From: Ryuthela nishihirai
Lineage: Eukaryota; Arthropoda; Arachnida; Araneae; Heptathelidae
Assembly: GCA_038380435.1 (NCBI GenBank)
Contig: JAWZYU010000013.1
Location: 67,598,446-67,662,445, forward strand
Direction: 5' to 3'
Length of the DNA stretch: 64,000 nt
Both the position numbers and the translations under genes were made by a program. Shown here piece after piece: positions 11,100 to 22,561 of the stretch; position 1 is the stretch's first letter, and every line of letters starts with the position of its first letter. The notes under the pieces are model-generated. The model worked only from the letters and a program-made list of their open reading frames with translations, was not told the DNA's origin and ran no database searches.

Positions 11100-12420
11100 G
11101 AAATTAATTTTTTCATTCCTTATGCCGAAATCTAGGGAATTAAAGAGTCTAGGAACCAGGAACAGAAAATGCCGCAGTAAAATATTCTTATTTGCCTTGG
11201 GTACAACAAACAAAGTTTCCTCTATTCGAGAGTCAAACATTTTATATTTGTATCAATCCAAGTAGGATTTAAGAAAAGAAATAAGAGTATTCTAAGCAAG
11301 AAAATTTGTCTAATTTCAAAAAAAATGTTTTGGTTCATTCATTAAATTTATGCTGCAAGATTTATTAGAAACTCTTTTTTAACAATCTTAGATGGACACT
11401 GTTGTGTTTTGTAAGGTTCACTTTATAATCTCCTCCCCAACTACTTAAACCATAATGAACAGCTGATTAAAACCATGTGTAATACAGGATATACATAAAA
11501 TTACTTGAAACCGTTCTTTGAATTGCATAAAATCTATACAATATATACCTTGTTTCTGCCGTTTTAGATTTTACCTACTTCAATACCAAAATAATTATCA
11601 ATCCTCTCAATTGACAAGCAATTACAATATATCCTTTCGTTACATTCAAGATCGTGATATTTCACATTTGTAATACCGTTAATGTTAGTACATATAAGGC
11701 AGAATATCATTAGTTTATTTTTGCTTGTATTTAATTTTATTTAATTTTTTGTTAAACCATTTATTTAGTAAAAATAAATCGTTTTCAATGTTCAATTTTA
11801 GTTCATTTACATCATTTGCTGAGTAAACAAGCGCAGCATCATCTGCATAACATGTGAGTTTACCTCTTAATTTTCGAAAGCACATATCATTAAGGTATAT
11901 AAAGAACAGTATTGGACCAAGAACTGATCCTTGAGGCATTCTTCTTCGTACAGTTTCAAATTTACTGATAATATTTTCTAACCGCACTGCTTGTTTTATG
12001 ATATATGCTGAATACAGCTTTCCTCATAAAATGTCATGATCAATGGAGTCCAATGCTTTGTGTACGTCCAAGAAAACTGATGCTGTTAAACTTCATTTAT
12101 CCATGATGCTATATATATTCCGTTTATAGTTTAAAATTGTCTTTTCTGTATTTTTACCTTCTCTAAATCCATATTGATGAGAATAGAAATATTTTTTTCA
12201 TTACTTGTTCAATTACTTTTGAAAAACTAGATAAAACAGAAATAGACCTGTAAGTTAAAAATATATCAGAGACACCTAATTTAAATATAGGTGCAACTAT
12301 TGCTCTTTCAAGTTCCACCAAAAAGATCCCTGATTCTAATTAGGTATTAATTATTTGTGTAAAGAGCTTTATGTTATTATTTTAAGCATGTCTACTGTAA
12401 TATTATCTGAATCACATGCC
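11100..12420 (-). pseudogene. Reverse transcriptase and C-terminal domain of CR1/L2-like element
   Basis: Motifs in order on the minus strand are YRSISVLSSFSKVIEQVM near 12240, QYGFREGKNTEKTILNY near 12170, FLDVHKALDSIDHDIL near 12060 (first catalytic Asp), and MPQGSVLGPILFFIYLNDM near 11930. The catalytic CYADDAALVYSA follows near 11840-11810. Both aspartates of YADD are present. The later part has stops and frame changes, ending with IERIDNYFGIEVGK near 11600 and the C-terminal LFNSL near 11130. Confidence 0.75.
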
Positions 12421-12599
12421 TTATTATCTTTTAAGTTACGAATAACATTTTTAACTCAGCTTAGTCAGTGTTTGCTACATTCACGAAATTATTGCATGGC
12501 AGCAGATTGTGATCATTAGAAAATAATCTGAAACTATCAGAAGGACTAATATTTTCAATGAAACTTTTGTTCATTTCATTTACCAAAATATGCAAATTA

Positions 12600-12785
12600 T
12601 TTTTGGTTAGCGAACTTGGCTACTGATCTAAGGGACATGGGTTTGAGCCCGAGTAAGGCATGGATGTTTGTGTTGTCTTTCTGCTGAGGTCCCGCCGTCT
12701 TCACACACCTACTATGGCATATAAACTGAAAGGCACCTGTCAGACCTCTGTGCAGCTGCTTGAGGGGTTATTTATTTTTTATTAG
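12600..12785 (+). mobile_element. tRNA-derived SINE, family S1
   Basis: The head contains tRNA promoter-like boxes, with box B as ggtttgagccc at 12648. The body has tggatgtttgtgttgtcttt, then ctgctgaggtccc, and ends cagctgcttgagggg before a T-rich tail. Relatives occur at 19795-19985 (plus), 52755-52945 (minus) and 60385-60490 (minus). It lies inside the linker of the CR1/L2-like element, so it inserted later. Confidence 0.7.
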
Positions 12786-13152
12786 GGTGTTTTTTTCTGA
12801 TTTTTTTTCTTTGACACCAATAATGCCATTTATAAAGTTCCATTGTTTCTGTGTATTTTTACCACATTTAAGGAACTGATTTTGAAAATACTTCTGTTTT
12901 TCCACTTTTATTTTAAACATTTAAAACTTTATTGTAGGTTTTATCAATTAGATCTTTAGCTGTCCATGGTTTTTTTTTTTCAATTAGATCTTTAGTTGTC
13001 CATGGTTTTTTTTAACTATAAATTTACACCTTATTTTAGAGTTTCCTACTTATATTCCTTTGGAAATACCATACCAAAAAACATTTCATATAACATTTTA
13101 ACATCAGAAAAATGAAAGAAATCATCTTTATTGTCATTTGGCTAATATAAGT

Positions 13153-13812
13153 TTAAAATTTTTTATAATCAAATATCGTTACCGTATTTACACGTTTTTC
13201 TTCATTTAAAATACTAGAGTGAGGAAATTGGATTCCAACTAAAATTGTAAAATGGTCAGTTATTGTTGACTCATAAATCAACACATCATTTTCAATAAGG
13301 CTATTTCTATTTCTTATGAACACATGGTCTAAACAGCTAGAGCTAGAGTTTACATTTCTAGTTGCAATATTTACATACTGCCTAACATCATGATTGCTTA
13401 AAATATTAAGGTACTCATTTGCTTGCTTATCATCTTTCAATAATTCAATGTTCATATCCCCTATTAGATAAATATTGCCATATTTTATACCCTTTAAAGT
13501 TGAGTTAAATTCCACATTAAAATAATCGACTGAAAAATTATGAAATCTATATAATAAGAGAATGGATAAATTGTATCTGTATTCATTCAAATAAATGCTT
13601 TCTGCTGTATATGTATTTAAGCTCAATTCTACAAAATTTAATTTCTTATTATTTACATAAATTAGGACACCTCCTGACCTACTGAATTCCCTACATTTGT
13701 AATACTTAGAATAGCCTTCGATAATATAAAGATTTACTTCTTCCTTTTTTATCCATAGCTCGGATAAAAGAATAAAATCTAAGATATTACCAAAACACTT
13801 AAATAGTACCAA
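13153..13812 (-). pseudogene. APE-type endonuclease domain of CR1/L2-like element
   Basis: The 219-residue open segment has the APE fold blocks: LSELWIKKEEV (catalytic Glu near residue 18), SGGVLIYVNN, IYLIGDMNIELL (DxN near residue 118), SSCLDHVFIRN and STITDHFTILVG (Asp-His pair near residue 187). All the visible catalytic positions are intact, which is unusual beside the broken RT. The N-terminal N-x-R block is missing because the frame starts late. Confidence 0.75.
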
Positions 13813-13889
13813 TAATTCATCATAATATTCTCTAAGACTTCTTATATTTAAATGTATTATATTGAAGTCTGCATGGTAATTTTAATATA

Positions 13890-14770
13890 TTCCTTAAAAT
13901 TTCCCATTTCACCGATGAGCACTGTATTAACCTCACTCTGTTCTTTAACAAAGTTCTTGTTTGATATCTAAACTCTTGAGTTTATCTAAATCTTCATTTC
14001 TAATCCTGGTAATCTTACTTATGTCTATTTTTTTGAGTTAGAGTTTCCCACTTTTTTCCCATGCATACTTAAAGTTATTTTCTAACCTAAACTGTTTCAC
14101 CTTGAAGAAAAGTTACTTTATGTGCTTGGTCAGATGTTCATTAACAAATATTCTAGTATCGTTAAATTTACTATTAATCATGTTTGCTTTCAATATTTTC
14201 ATATCCTTAGTTTTTTTATCCACTTGTCCCTGATTGAGCTTTCTTTGAACTTTACTATTTTTGGTGTGATTTGTTCTTATTGATTGTGGGTTTTCTTAAG
14301 CCACAGTGATGTCATCTGCATTTTCTATCTGTAATATTTCAGATACTTTAGTTATTACATGTGAGATATTTTGTTTTGGCTCTTCAGGTATAACTGTCAA
14401 TTCAATATTACAAGATTTTGATCTTATTTCCAATTTATCCAACTCAGTTCTAAAATGTCGTTATTTTTACTTTTAAAGCATCGTTTTCCTTCTCAAGGGA
14501 TTTCGTCTTGCAAAATTAACAACTAAATCTTAAACTCTTCCATAGCGTTTTTACAATCTTGCAATGTGTCGTGATTGTATTCAAGTGATTTTTCTTTAAA
14601 GATTTTCGTATCTTCTTTCACACTATGGTTATTAACGCTTATTTCGTTTCTAATTTCTTCAACTGTTTCTCTGTATTCTAATTTAATTATGCTTACAGTT
14701 TCTTCAAACCAATTATTTTTTGATCTTCCTCAATAAGACCTGCTTCTTCAGCTCTTGAATCCATATGTCC
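13890..14770 (-). pseudogene. ORF1 remnant with coiled coil and FP-like C-terminal domain
   Basis: Minus-strand segments in several frames give an acidic coiled-coil region (for example ENDALKVK and ELDKLEIRSKS, 14520-14430). After it come the blocks NDTRIFVNEHLT (near 14150), ENNFKYAWEKSGK and DISKITRIRNEDLDKLKSL (14080-13970). This block order resembles the FP-type nucleic-acid-binding domain found in ORF1 proteins of some arthropod non-LTR elements. Stops and shifts break it repeatedly. Confidence 0.55.
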
Positions 14771-14879
14771 TGTTTTTTTTTTTTCAGTTTGCTGTAAAGA
14801 ACTTTGATTAGAACAGTTAATGTCTTTTCAGCATTTCTTTTCCCTTTGGATAATTTACGGAAGCTTCATTCACTCATTT

Positions 14880-15285
14880 CAATACATGCAAGGTGATAAA
14901 ATTTCTTAAAACCCTGGGAACACTCCGAAACTTAGGCCAATAACTTTTCGACAAATATGTGAGAAGAGCAAATATTGCAAAATAACTAAAATTTTTATAT
15001 TTACTAAATTCAACGATGGCGCTATTTATGCTAGGCACTTTGTAACAGTTAAATGAGTATGTTCAAAACCTCAACTAGTAAAACTAATTATTTATTTTAA
15101 ACTCTTATATTTTTTTTTTTTCATTTCTTGAGCCCTCGGGACTTCTCTTCACACAGCTGCAGTGAAAAAAAATATAAATTCAATTATTTTTCTTTTGAAA
15201 CAAGGTAAAATTATTAGTGTTTGAAAAACCATACTACGCCATGAACCACGTTGTTGCCAGAATATCCAACTAAATGAGAGTTCCC
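14880..15285. other. No recognisable gene
   Basis: This short AT-rich spacer between the CR1/L2-like element and the palindromic repeat cluster has no conserved frame. Confidence 0.5.
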
Positions 15286-15289
15286 GAAT

Positions 15290-15540
15290 TATCTCTTAAA
15301 ACCAAACAGTTGCGTTCCCACCCACCTTTGGAGTAAGGGGTCAACTTATTTCTGCTAATGGAAACTTCATGACCTTCACATTCCAAAATCAAAATTTCAA
15401 AAAACGAGCATAAATACATTATTTGCAATATTCTTTAAATATTTTGGAATTTTTGAATTTGTCCCATCATTAGAGGGCGCAAAAATATGTTTTGGGAGAT
15501 TAGTAAAGTGCAAATCGTAATAGTTCATCAATACTTATTC
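15290..15540 (+). repeat. Repeat block X, copy 1
   Basis: The block starting cccacccacctttgg, with aaggggtcaactta and gaccttcacattcc, recurs in the same orientation at 18885-19105 and, shortened, at 19560-19690. It directly precedes the subrepeat array and is probably part of the same large repeat. Confidence 0.6.
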
Positions 15541-16141
15541 AACAGAAAAGCAATTTTACCTATCTTCCTATTGCTTTTGGCTGTGACATTTGTCAGTTTG
15601 TCGGTTTGTGGATTTGACAAACCGTTCTTGCACTATATCTTTCGAACGCGATGGAGAAACTTAATGATTTACGTGCCAAATGAAAGCTTGTGACGCGGAG
15701 AGTGTCATAAGCTATAAAAAATGGACTCTCCATGCTTTATTCCTCCCTAAATACAGGAAATATAAAACCAATTCTTAAGCTACCTACGTATATCTCCAGA
15801 ACGCAAAGGCCAAAGTAACAAGCGATACGTCAGATGAATGCTTCTGATGCGGAGAATGTCATAAACTACGAACCATTAAGCCCCTCCCATGTTTTATTTC
15901 CTCCTAAAAATTGGGAAATAAAAATGATCGTTCCTCTCTATCTCTTGAATGCGAGTGCGGAAAGTAACAAGCTATGTGTCAAATGAAAGGCTGTGTCTTG
16001 GGGAGTGTCAAACGCTATGAAAAAATTACCTCCTCATTCTTTCTTCCCCTGTAAAAAGAGGAAATGTGAAAGTCGTTTTACTATATCTTCCGAACGCGAG
16101 GGCTACAATTTACGAGTTAGGTGTCAATAATCAAAAACTAT
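15541..16141 (+). repeat. Subrepeats of palindromic repeat A, about 150-bp period
   Basis: Four units are spaced about 145-153 bp apart, with anchors like cgaacgcgatgg (15645), agaacgcaaaggcc (15797), gaatgcgagtgcgg (15950) and gaacgcgagggc (16095). Each anchor is followed by a block like tgtcaaatgaaagc, then gagtgtcata, then a pyrimidine-rich ttcttcccc-like stretch. The array is interrupted by the Tc1-like element at 16142 and resumes at 18330. Confidence 0.75.
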
Positions 16142-16380
16142 AATGGTGCTCTAAATCAAAGAATAATCGAAAAAAAAAAGGAAAAAAACGTATATAGCTG
16201 CCGATATATGTAAAAGAACGCAGTGAAAATGAGCGAACATGAAAAATACGCTACGCAACAAACCATCCAGCATTTACAATTGCAGCGTGTAATCCGGAAT
16301 ATGCAAATTAGGAATGCGTTAAAAAGCGCGAATCTACTCGTAGTTTGTAGCTGTTCTAAATAACTCTTGCTTTCACTTCA

Positions 16381-17640
16381 GTGCCAGGTCGAGCTGATTA
16401 TGTCCCGAAGACATCGTATATACGCTTTTCAGCGGTGGAGAGCGATTGGAAGGATGGAAGCAGATCAGTGTCACACGGGAGTTTACAGACCATTGCATGT
16501 TCCACAAAACGTCCTGTCCAGACTCTGGAGACAGTTTCAATAGACAGGAGATGTTCGTCGTCGACTAGGAAAAGGCCGTCCCAGAGACACAATTTCTGCA
16601 GACGATCGCTATATAAATCTTACTGCCAGACGGAACAGAGTGATGACCGTTAGGCAACTTCTTTGAAACTTGCAGCAGCTACAGGAACGATGGTTTCAAG
16701 GCATACTGTTTACAAGAGATTTGTAAGCAATAACTTTATGCCAGGAGACCTATTAAATGAACTCCCGCCTCCCAACATACTCATTTAACGTGGAGTCGCC
16801 AACATCACAATTGGATCCAAACCAGTGAGCGCATGTCATGTTCACAGATGAATCTTGATTCAGCTTAAGTACTTATATTATATAAGCATATTTGCATCTG
16901 GAGAGAACCATGGACCCCCAACAATCCCTCGAACATCAGAGAAAGGGACTACTCTGGTGGCCGTGGCGTGATGGTTGGAGCAGGAATCATGACGAACGGC
17001 GTACAAACCTGCACTTCTTTCCGAGTGGCTCTGTTACTGGCCTGCGGTACACAGACCAGTTCCTGAATCCATATGTCAGGTCATTCCGGGGAGCCTTCGG
17101 TGCAGATTTTATTTTTATGGACGATTATTCCTGCCATCATCGAACTCATATGGTCGACGATTTTCTCAAAGAGAAATGAGTGAATGGAGTGACCGAATGG
17201 GGTGACCATTCAGATATCCTGACCTCAATCCCATTGAGCATGTACGGGATGTTCTAGAGCAGGGGTTGTCAACGTGGGGTACGCGGTAAAAGTTTTTGGG
17301 GTAAGCCATGAGAGCTCAAAGGTCGCTAGATCTAGTAACAAAGTCGCTACGTTGGGCATTATTATACTATATCTATAGTTTTATCTATCTATAAGGGATA
17401 CGCCTGTTACATACACATTTCCAGGGGGGGGACGTGAAGCATTAAAGGTTCAGAACCACTATTCTAGGGAGAGATATTGGAGCTCGCCAGACACCTCCCA
17501 GAATATTCCACGAACTCAGAACAGCACTTGTCGAGGAGTGTTCATTAATCACTCAAGATCTCATCAATAGCCTCATAAATAGTATGAGGAGTCGTTGCTT
17601 GAACTGTATGGCTGTCAGGGGTGATTATACTCCATATTAA
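16381..17640 (+). pseudogene. Tc1-like transposase remnant
   Basis: Pieces in three frames align with Tc1 DDE transposases. The linker is seen as DRYINLTARRNRVM near 16605. The first catalytic Asp is in FTDES near 16842, followed by a stop. The second region, FIFMDDYSCHHRTHMVDDF, lies near 17110-17160. The third acidic residue is in a block like PQSH-EHVRDVLEQ near 17225-17258. C-terminal sequence continues after the hAT insertion (RTALVEECSLITQDLINSL, 17519-17575). Several stops mean it is inactive. Confidence 0.75.
17260..17461. mobile_element. 202-bp hAT-type MITE
   Basis: It begins caggggttgtcaacgtgggg and ends, read inward from the right, tagtggttctgaacctttaa, the usual hAT terminal pattern. 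It is flanked by an 8-bp duplication, ttctagag (17252-17259) and ttctaggg (17462-17469), differing at one base. It sits in the C-terminal part of the Tc1-like transposase and is therefore younger than that element. Confidence 0.85.
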
Positions 17641-18329
17641 CAACATACTGTATGTCATGCGTAAAAGACTTGTATTAATATAATAATTGTAAGTATTGTT
17701 CTATGGACTGCTCCTTCATGTTAATTGCATGTTTATGATCTTAACGCATGCACATGATACGATTATGAATTTCTTTTGCTTGATTTACAATTGTCATGTG
17801 ATAATAAACCTCTCTACCAAATTTCGTTGCATTCATCTAATACGTATATCTCAGTAAAAATGGTGATCAAACATATGGTATAATAGTTCCTTTGTTTGTT
17901 TCACTATAATTGTTTCATCTATCGATGTTACAGCGTGTCATGTAGAATAGTGTAGTAGATGGAATAATAGGAGGGCTAAACAACTTTTCACAAGTTGATA
18001 GTTATTTGTACACTAATCATAAAGATGTATAAAAATCAACAGATGAGATGATTATCAAACAGCGTAACAGAATATATAAATGAAGTGATCGATTTCATCC
18101 TAACTATTAGGACTTTTTCAGATATACAATGATTAGAAATGAACTTATAGTGTAAAGGGTGGGTAAATTTCAAAGTTCTGACCCTTACTTCAAACTGTAG
18201 TTGTGCAGAGATCCGATGCACGATTATTGCCATTCTTTGCAATTCAATGCGATTCATTACATTCCCTTAAATATACTTGAGTCATGTACGAATTTATGCA
18301 TTATCCTTTAAGATTTGAGCACCAGTGTA

Positions 18330-18884
18330 TTTCGAATTATCTCCCCACTCTTTCCCCCTGATAATATGGGGGGACGGATTTTCGTTAGGTTCGACTTTAA
18401 CCAGTCATAGTTCAAATTATAGCTTGTGACGTCTCCAATGCTATGGGCTACCTCAAACACGAATTCAAAAAGCAGGGGGATGTACTCGATGTTTATGAGT
18501 CACGTTATCAAACTTTTTGAAGGTAGTTTTTTTGGTGACAACAAAATATAAATAAATTTAAAAAATTAAAAATTACCTATTACTTTATAGGACCCTAAAA
18601 AGTTGAAAATAAGCCTAACCATATGGATGATGCAATCAGTCATTTAGTTCGTATTCACTTCAAAGGAAGATAGGGCGCCGATTTACCTATTCGACAAGAT
18701 TAATCTCATTGGAAGTAAATACGAACTCAGTGACTGACTGCACCATCGATATGCTGTAGGTTTATTTTCTACTTTTTAGGGCCCTAGAGGAAGGTAAGTA
18801 TTTTTTTTTAATTTTTTAACTGATTTATAGTTTTTAAATTTATCTCTAAAATCCAATAATTATTTCTTAGGAGAAAAGTTGAGT
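18330..18884. repeat. Palindromic repeat A, hairpin part
   Basis: The arms at about 18591-18672 and 18709-18785 are reverse complements: ccctaaaaagttgaaaataa on the left and, read inward, the matching ccctaaaaagtagaaaataa. Between them lies the conserved core ggcgccgatttacct then cgacaagatta. Related hairpins are at 38626-38832 and 46772-46950, and half of one at 48300-48424. Confidence 0.8.
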
Positions 18885-19105
18885 TTACTCACCCTCACTG
18901 GGTCTAAGGGGTCAACTCATTTTTGCCAATAAAAGCTTCGTGGTCTTCATATTTCACCAGGAAAATGTAAAATCTCTACTATAAATACATCGTTTGTAAT
19001 ATTCGTTTCAAATTTTAGAATAATCAACTTTTTCCATCGTTAGTGGGTATAATTATAGTTTTCGGGAGATTCGGAAAGGGTATTTCATCAATAGATGCTT
19101 AATCT
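18885..19105 (+). repeat. Repeat block X, copy 2
   Basis: It is a direct copy of 15290-15540, with aaggggtcaactcattt at 18907 and gtggtcttcatatttcacca near 18940. It follows the palindromic part, so block X and the palindrome alternate along 15.3-19.7 kb. The stretch 19106-19559 after it shows no gene. A shortened third copy is at 19560-19690. Confidence 0.6.
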
Positions 19106-19689
19106 AAAAATAATTTTTAATTTATTTCTGTAAACAAAGTAGGTTCGATGCCTACAGAAGAACGGACAGAAGACATAGTGAAATTATCAACTCGTTCTTT
19201 TTTGGAATTGAGATAAAAAGACGACAAATATTAGTTTGCCCAACATTACGCATATCTCACGAAAATAAATCGTTTATGTTCCATATAATGTAAAAACTTC
19301 AGCAGGATGAAATTACGCGATTCTCTTGCTTTACAATTGGAAAGTGAACGAGTATACTAGCTAATTTCAATATGCGATGGTGGGGAAGCAGTCCAGAATG
19401 CAACTGTAAGTTTGCATATTTCAATTTTTTATACTATGTTTTACCCGCGGAATTATTTAATACATATAATGAAATTATATCCCGCGAAATTTGGAACTCT
19501 CATAATATAAATTAAAACTACCTAAAATTTGTGAAAAATTCGAATTATATTCCATTAGTACGAATGCAACTAAATAAGAGTTTTCTAATATCTCTTAACA
19601 AAACACTTTTGCATTTCCCATTCACCCTGGGCGTAAGGTGTTAACTCATTGCTGCAAATGAAAACTTCTTGACCTTCACATTCCACCAC

Positions 19690-19985
19690 ATTGGCCGAGT
19701 GGTTAGGGCTACTTATCAAAGGGCTACTTATCACTTGGCTACTTATCAAAGAGCCTGGGTTCGATCCACGAGTTAAAGTTTATAAACAGCCGTTCCATGG
19801 CCGAATGGTTTAGCGCACTTGAAACTTAGAGACCCTGATATGGCATGGATATTTGTATTGTATTTATGTTGAAGTCCCGCGTTCTTTGAAGAACTTCTCT
19901 ATGGCGTATTAAACTGATAAGCTACCATCAGACGTCTGTGGCAAGTAGCTGCTTGAGGGATTATTTCTATTTTCTTAAAGTTTTT
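19690..19985 (+). mobile_element. tRNA-derived SINE S1, doubled head
   Basis: Two tRNA-like heads are in tandem. The first has box A-like ttggccgagtggttag (19691) and box B gggttcgatcc (19757), with a small internal duplication of ggctacttatca. The second starts ccatggccgaatggttta at 19796. The body matches the SINE at 12600, ending agctgcttgagggattattt. It interrupts block X copy 3. Confidence 0.7.
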
Positions 19986-20624
19986 AAAGAGTGGACAGAA
20001 ATTGACTGAATCGAAAAACGTGTAAAATCACAAGGACATCAAGACTTTTTGCCATCATTGTACTTGCCTTATCCATTGCTCGAAACCAAGTATTTTTTAT
20101 CTACAACCAAGCAGTCTAACAATTCGGCCACCAGGATACAGAAGTTGTTACGAAAAAATAAGCTGAAATGTTATTGGAATATGAATAGGATGCATGATGG
20201 CCAAAGAAAAGAGGGAAACAGAAACTCTGTGGAAGGAGGAAATGTCAAGGGAAAAAATGAAGGGAAAGGGGTAGAATAATCTTCGAGAAGAAGGTTGAAT
20301 AACGAGAGAAGAATATATAAAAAAGATAGATAACAAAGAGAAGTGGAATCGGTGTTGTTCGCATCCAGGAAGTATTAGTATGAAAACGCCTGGAAAAATA
20401 AGTGTGATAATTCAGCTAAGTTGATAATGTTAGTTTAATTTTTATCAGCATCTACTTGTTATTAAATGATAAAATAATATTATCACTTTTGACTAAATCA
20501 CGTCTGTCAAATTGATTAATGTGGGTCGCCCTCGAGTGCATAACTGAATGTATACCTAATCTTACCATTATATAGTATAGAGTAAGCAGAATCACTCATT
20601 CATCAAGACTCTGATTACCTCTGA

Positions 20625-20725
20625 ACGCATAATTCAAGAAATATTTTGGCTAACAAAATGAGACCTCCTGAGTGAGACTCAATTTTTTCGACAAAATAAT
20701 TCTTGAATTATATGTTTACTACCCT
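20625..20725. repeat. Short hairpin MITE-like repeat
   Basis: The left arm cataattcaagaaatatttt and the right arm, read inward, catataattcaagaattatt are close reverse complements around a ~10-nt centre. The size and shape suggest a tiny MITE or the joined ends of one. No target duplication is certain. The surrounding 19986-20624 has no recognisable gene. Confidence 0.5.
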
Positions 20726-20739
20726 AGTTATACTCACGC

Positions 20740-21160
20740 CACAAGTTTGAAGCGAAACGGATAGACAATTCTTGCCATCGATAAGTTAATTCACTGGTCT
20801 CTGCCAATCTCATCAATTAAATCCCGCCAAAAGTTCGATGATAAAAGTTTGTCGATTGATAGCCTCATTCGCAGCTCTCCACACATGCTACTCCATTCAC
20901 AAGGTAAGCGAAGGCAGCGCCCCAGAAATGTCGAACGCTTTTCGGGGGATCATTCACAAATCACGGTAGCTAGGAAACCTGTCTGTCACTCCAAGAGGGT
21001 TAGATCTAAGTAGGACCATCCCACGAAATTTGGGACCATCCCGCGAAATTTGGGACCGATCGCTGAAGTAGCCGCGGAATCAAGGGGAAACTGTCCGTTT
21101 CTGCCATCGATGGTATCACACTTGCCCACCAGCCAGACGGGAAGCAATTACGCTTTTTAA
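20740..21160 (-). repeat. Unclassified interspersed repeat, copy 2 (inverted)
   Basis: This is the reverse complement of 2985-3412 with moderate divergence: same length and the same order of landmarks. A local duplication of gggaccatcc plus cgaaatttgg (21022-21055) is specific to this copy. Confidence 0.6.
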
Positions 21161-22561
21161 ATAGTTTGGTGATTGGTAATCTGTGCCACTACTATTGAGT
21201 ATTAATAGCGCTATTAGTATGAGTGAAATTATACACTCTCTTTAATTTGTGGCAATATTGAAAGCCTGACCTAGATGGTGCTACGAGGCACAAAATCGGG
21301 AAGATTTGTGGTCACAATATGCCGAAAAATTAATTTGAAAAATGTAGATCAGGAAACATGGGTTCGGGTCCCAATCATGGCGAAATTCATTTATCGAGCA
21401 AAAATTGTAAGTAGAGTTTTGTCTACACTTTTTCAAAGCAAGACATTAGAAACTGAAGAGGTCTGTGTCATTACTTCTCTACAGGGTAGTTTATTGATTT
21501 CTCTGCCCTATGTATTTTTGTATACATAAAGACAAAAAATATGCGAAATTTATTATGTAATATTTCAATGTTATAATTGTTTCTCTTGAACCTTAGGTGA
21601 TACATTCTTAGTTGGGTGTTTGAACCTCAAAATACTGACATATGCAGTCTGACATTACACAGAAAACAATTTATTTTACATACTGCACCCATCCCCAAGC
21701 CTATATTTCTCCGCCACATGAATCCGACCAGCCAAAACCGCTTGAGAGCTATTGTTATGAGCAGATATTTTAATCAGTACATAACTTAAAAATATTCCAC
21801 ATAGTACAATGTAACTCATTAGTGCTGTATGTATCCTTGGCGGACTTGCTTTCTCTTTCCTAAGGAGGGAACGCCTGGGAATTTAAAATTGCCTCTTTGA
21901 GACGAAGCAGGTAACCCAGGGTAACCACCATCCACCTCGCACGACGTGGAGCCTATTGCCCATTTCCAGAGGCATAATAAAATAAGTTGTAAAGATCTTG
22001 GCGCATCCGTGCTTCACCGAAACCCACCACCATATAAGAGATGGTTCAGATTGCACAAGCATCCCCCACCCCCCCAGTAAAATTGCACCTGCAAGAACAT
22101 ACCAAATTAATGGACGGGATGACAGATACAAAAAGCTACATCCTGTTTAATTTAACTGTTTGTCGCCTCCTACAACTATCTGTGAGCGCTATAAAAGTCA
22201 TAAACTACGGTGGGACACAAGATCCTGGAATTCTAAAATCGCGTGGGCTTATGCTCATTTTTGGGAGCCCTCCATTGAACAAAATGTAATGGGGCTGCAA
22301 CTAACGGGACCAGGGGACGACCAATGAGAAATGTTGGGGGGGGGGATTGAAAAAGACTCGACATCGAACTTCATCTGACTCTAAGATATCCGATGCTTGG
22401 GAGTCGATACTTCGTGGTAGATACAATATGTCGGTTCAACTCTCGATATCTGCTGAATGAACCTACGGTCTGCTGCTGAAACCTTGAAAGTTATATCATC
22501 TCCTCGGCTGTATATGATGCCCTCGCCGCCACTTCTAAATGCCGTCGTATTGAACCTTGAC
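21161..22561. other. No recognisable gene; GC-richer block at 21830-22560
   Basis: The part from about 21830 to 22560 is clearly GC-richer than its neighbours and contains C and G runs. Opposed short frames exist, but none has a known domain. It may be the non-coding end of an unidentified mobile element. Confidence 0.4.

Larger units (their letters stand above)
11100..14870 (-). mobile_element. CR1/L2-like non-LTR retrotransposon, decayed
   Basis: On the minus strand the order is ORF1 remnant (about 14770-13900), endonuclease (13812-13153), a diverged linker (13150-12420) and reverse transcriptase with its C-terminal domain (12420-11100). The last coding block reads PKANKNILLRHFLF then LVPRLFNSL near 11190-11130, the usual end of such proteins. 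A SINE is inserted at 12600-12780, and a local duplication of about 50 bp lies at 12947-13010. There are many frameshifts. The clade call rests on the FP-like ORF1 and RT style and is inferred. Confidence 0.75.
16142..18329 (+). mobile_element. Tc1-like DNA transposon carrying a hAT MITE
   Basis: The ends are imperfect inverted repeats: atggtgctctaaatcaaag at 16144 and, read inward from 18327, actggtgctcaaatcttaaa. TA dinucleotides are present at both junctions, as expected for Tc1/mariner. The flanks 16141 and 18330 rejoin as consecutive parts of palindromic repeat A. A broken transposase lies at 16381-17640. A 202-bp hAT element is inserted at 17260. The tail 17640-18329 has no gene. Confidence 0.75.

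Noticed and set aside
19690..19770. A functional tRNA gene
   Set aside because: It has box A and box B spacing but carries an internal duplication and is followed by a second SINE head; no proper acceptor stem was seen.
20049..20279. A 76-codon frame as a gene
   Set aside because: The peptide is low-complexity (Lys, Asn, Gly-rich at the end) and has no homologue or domain that I recognise.
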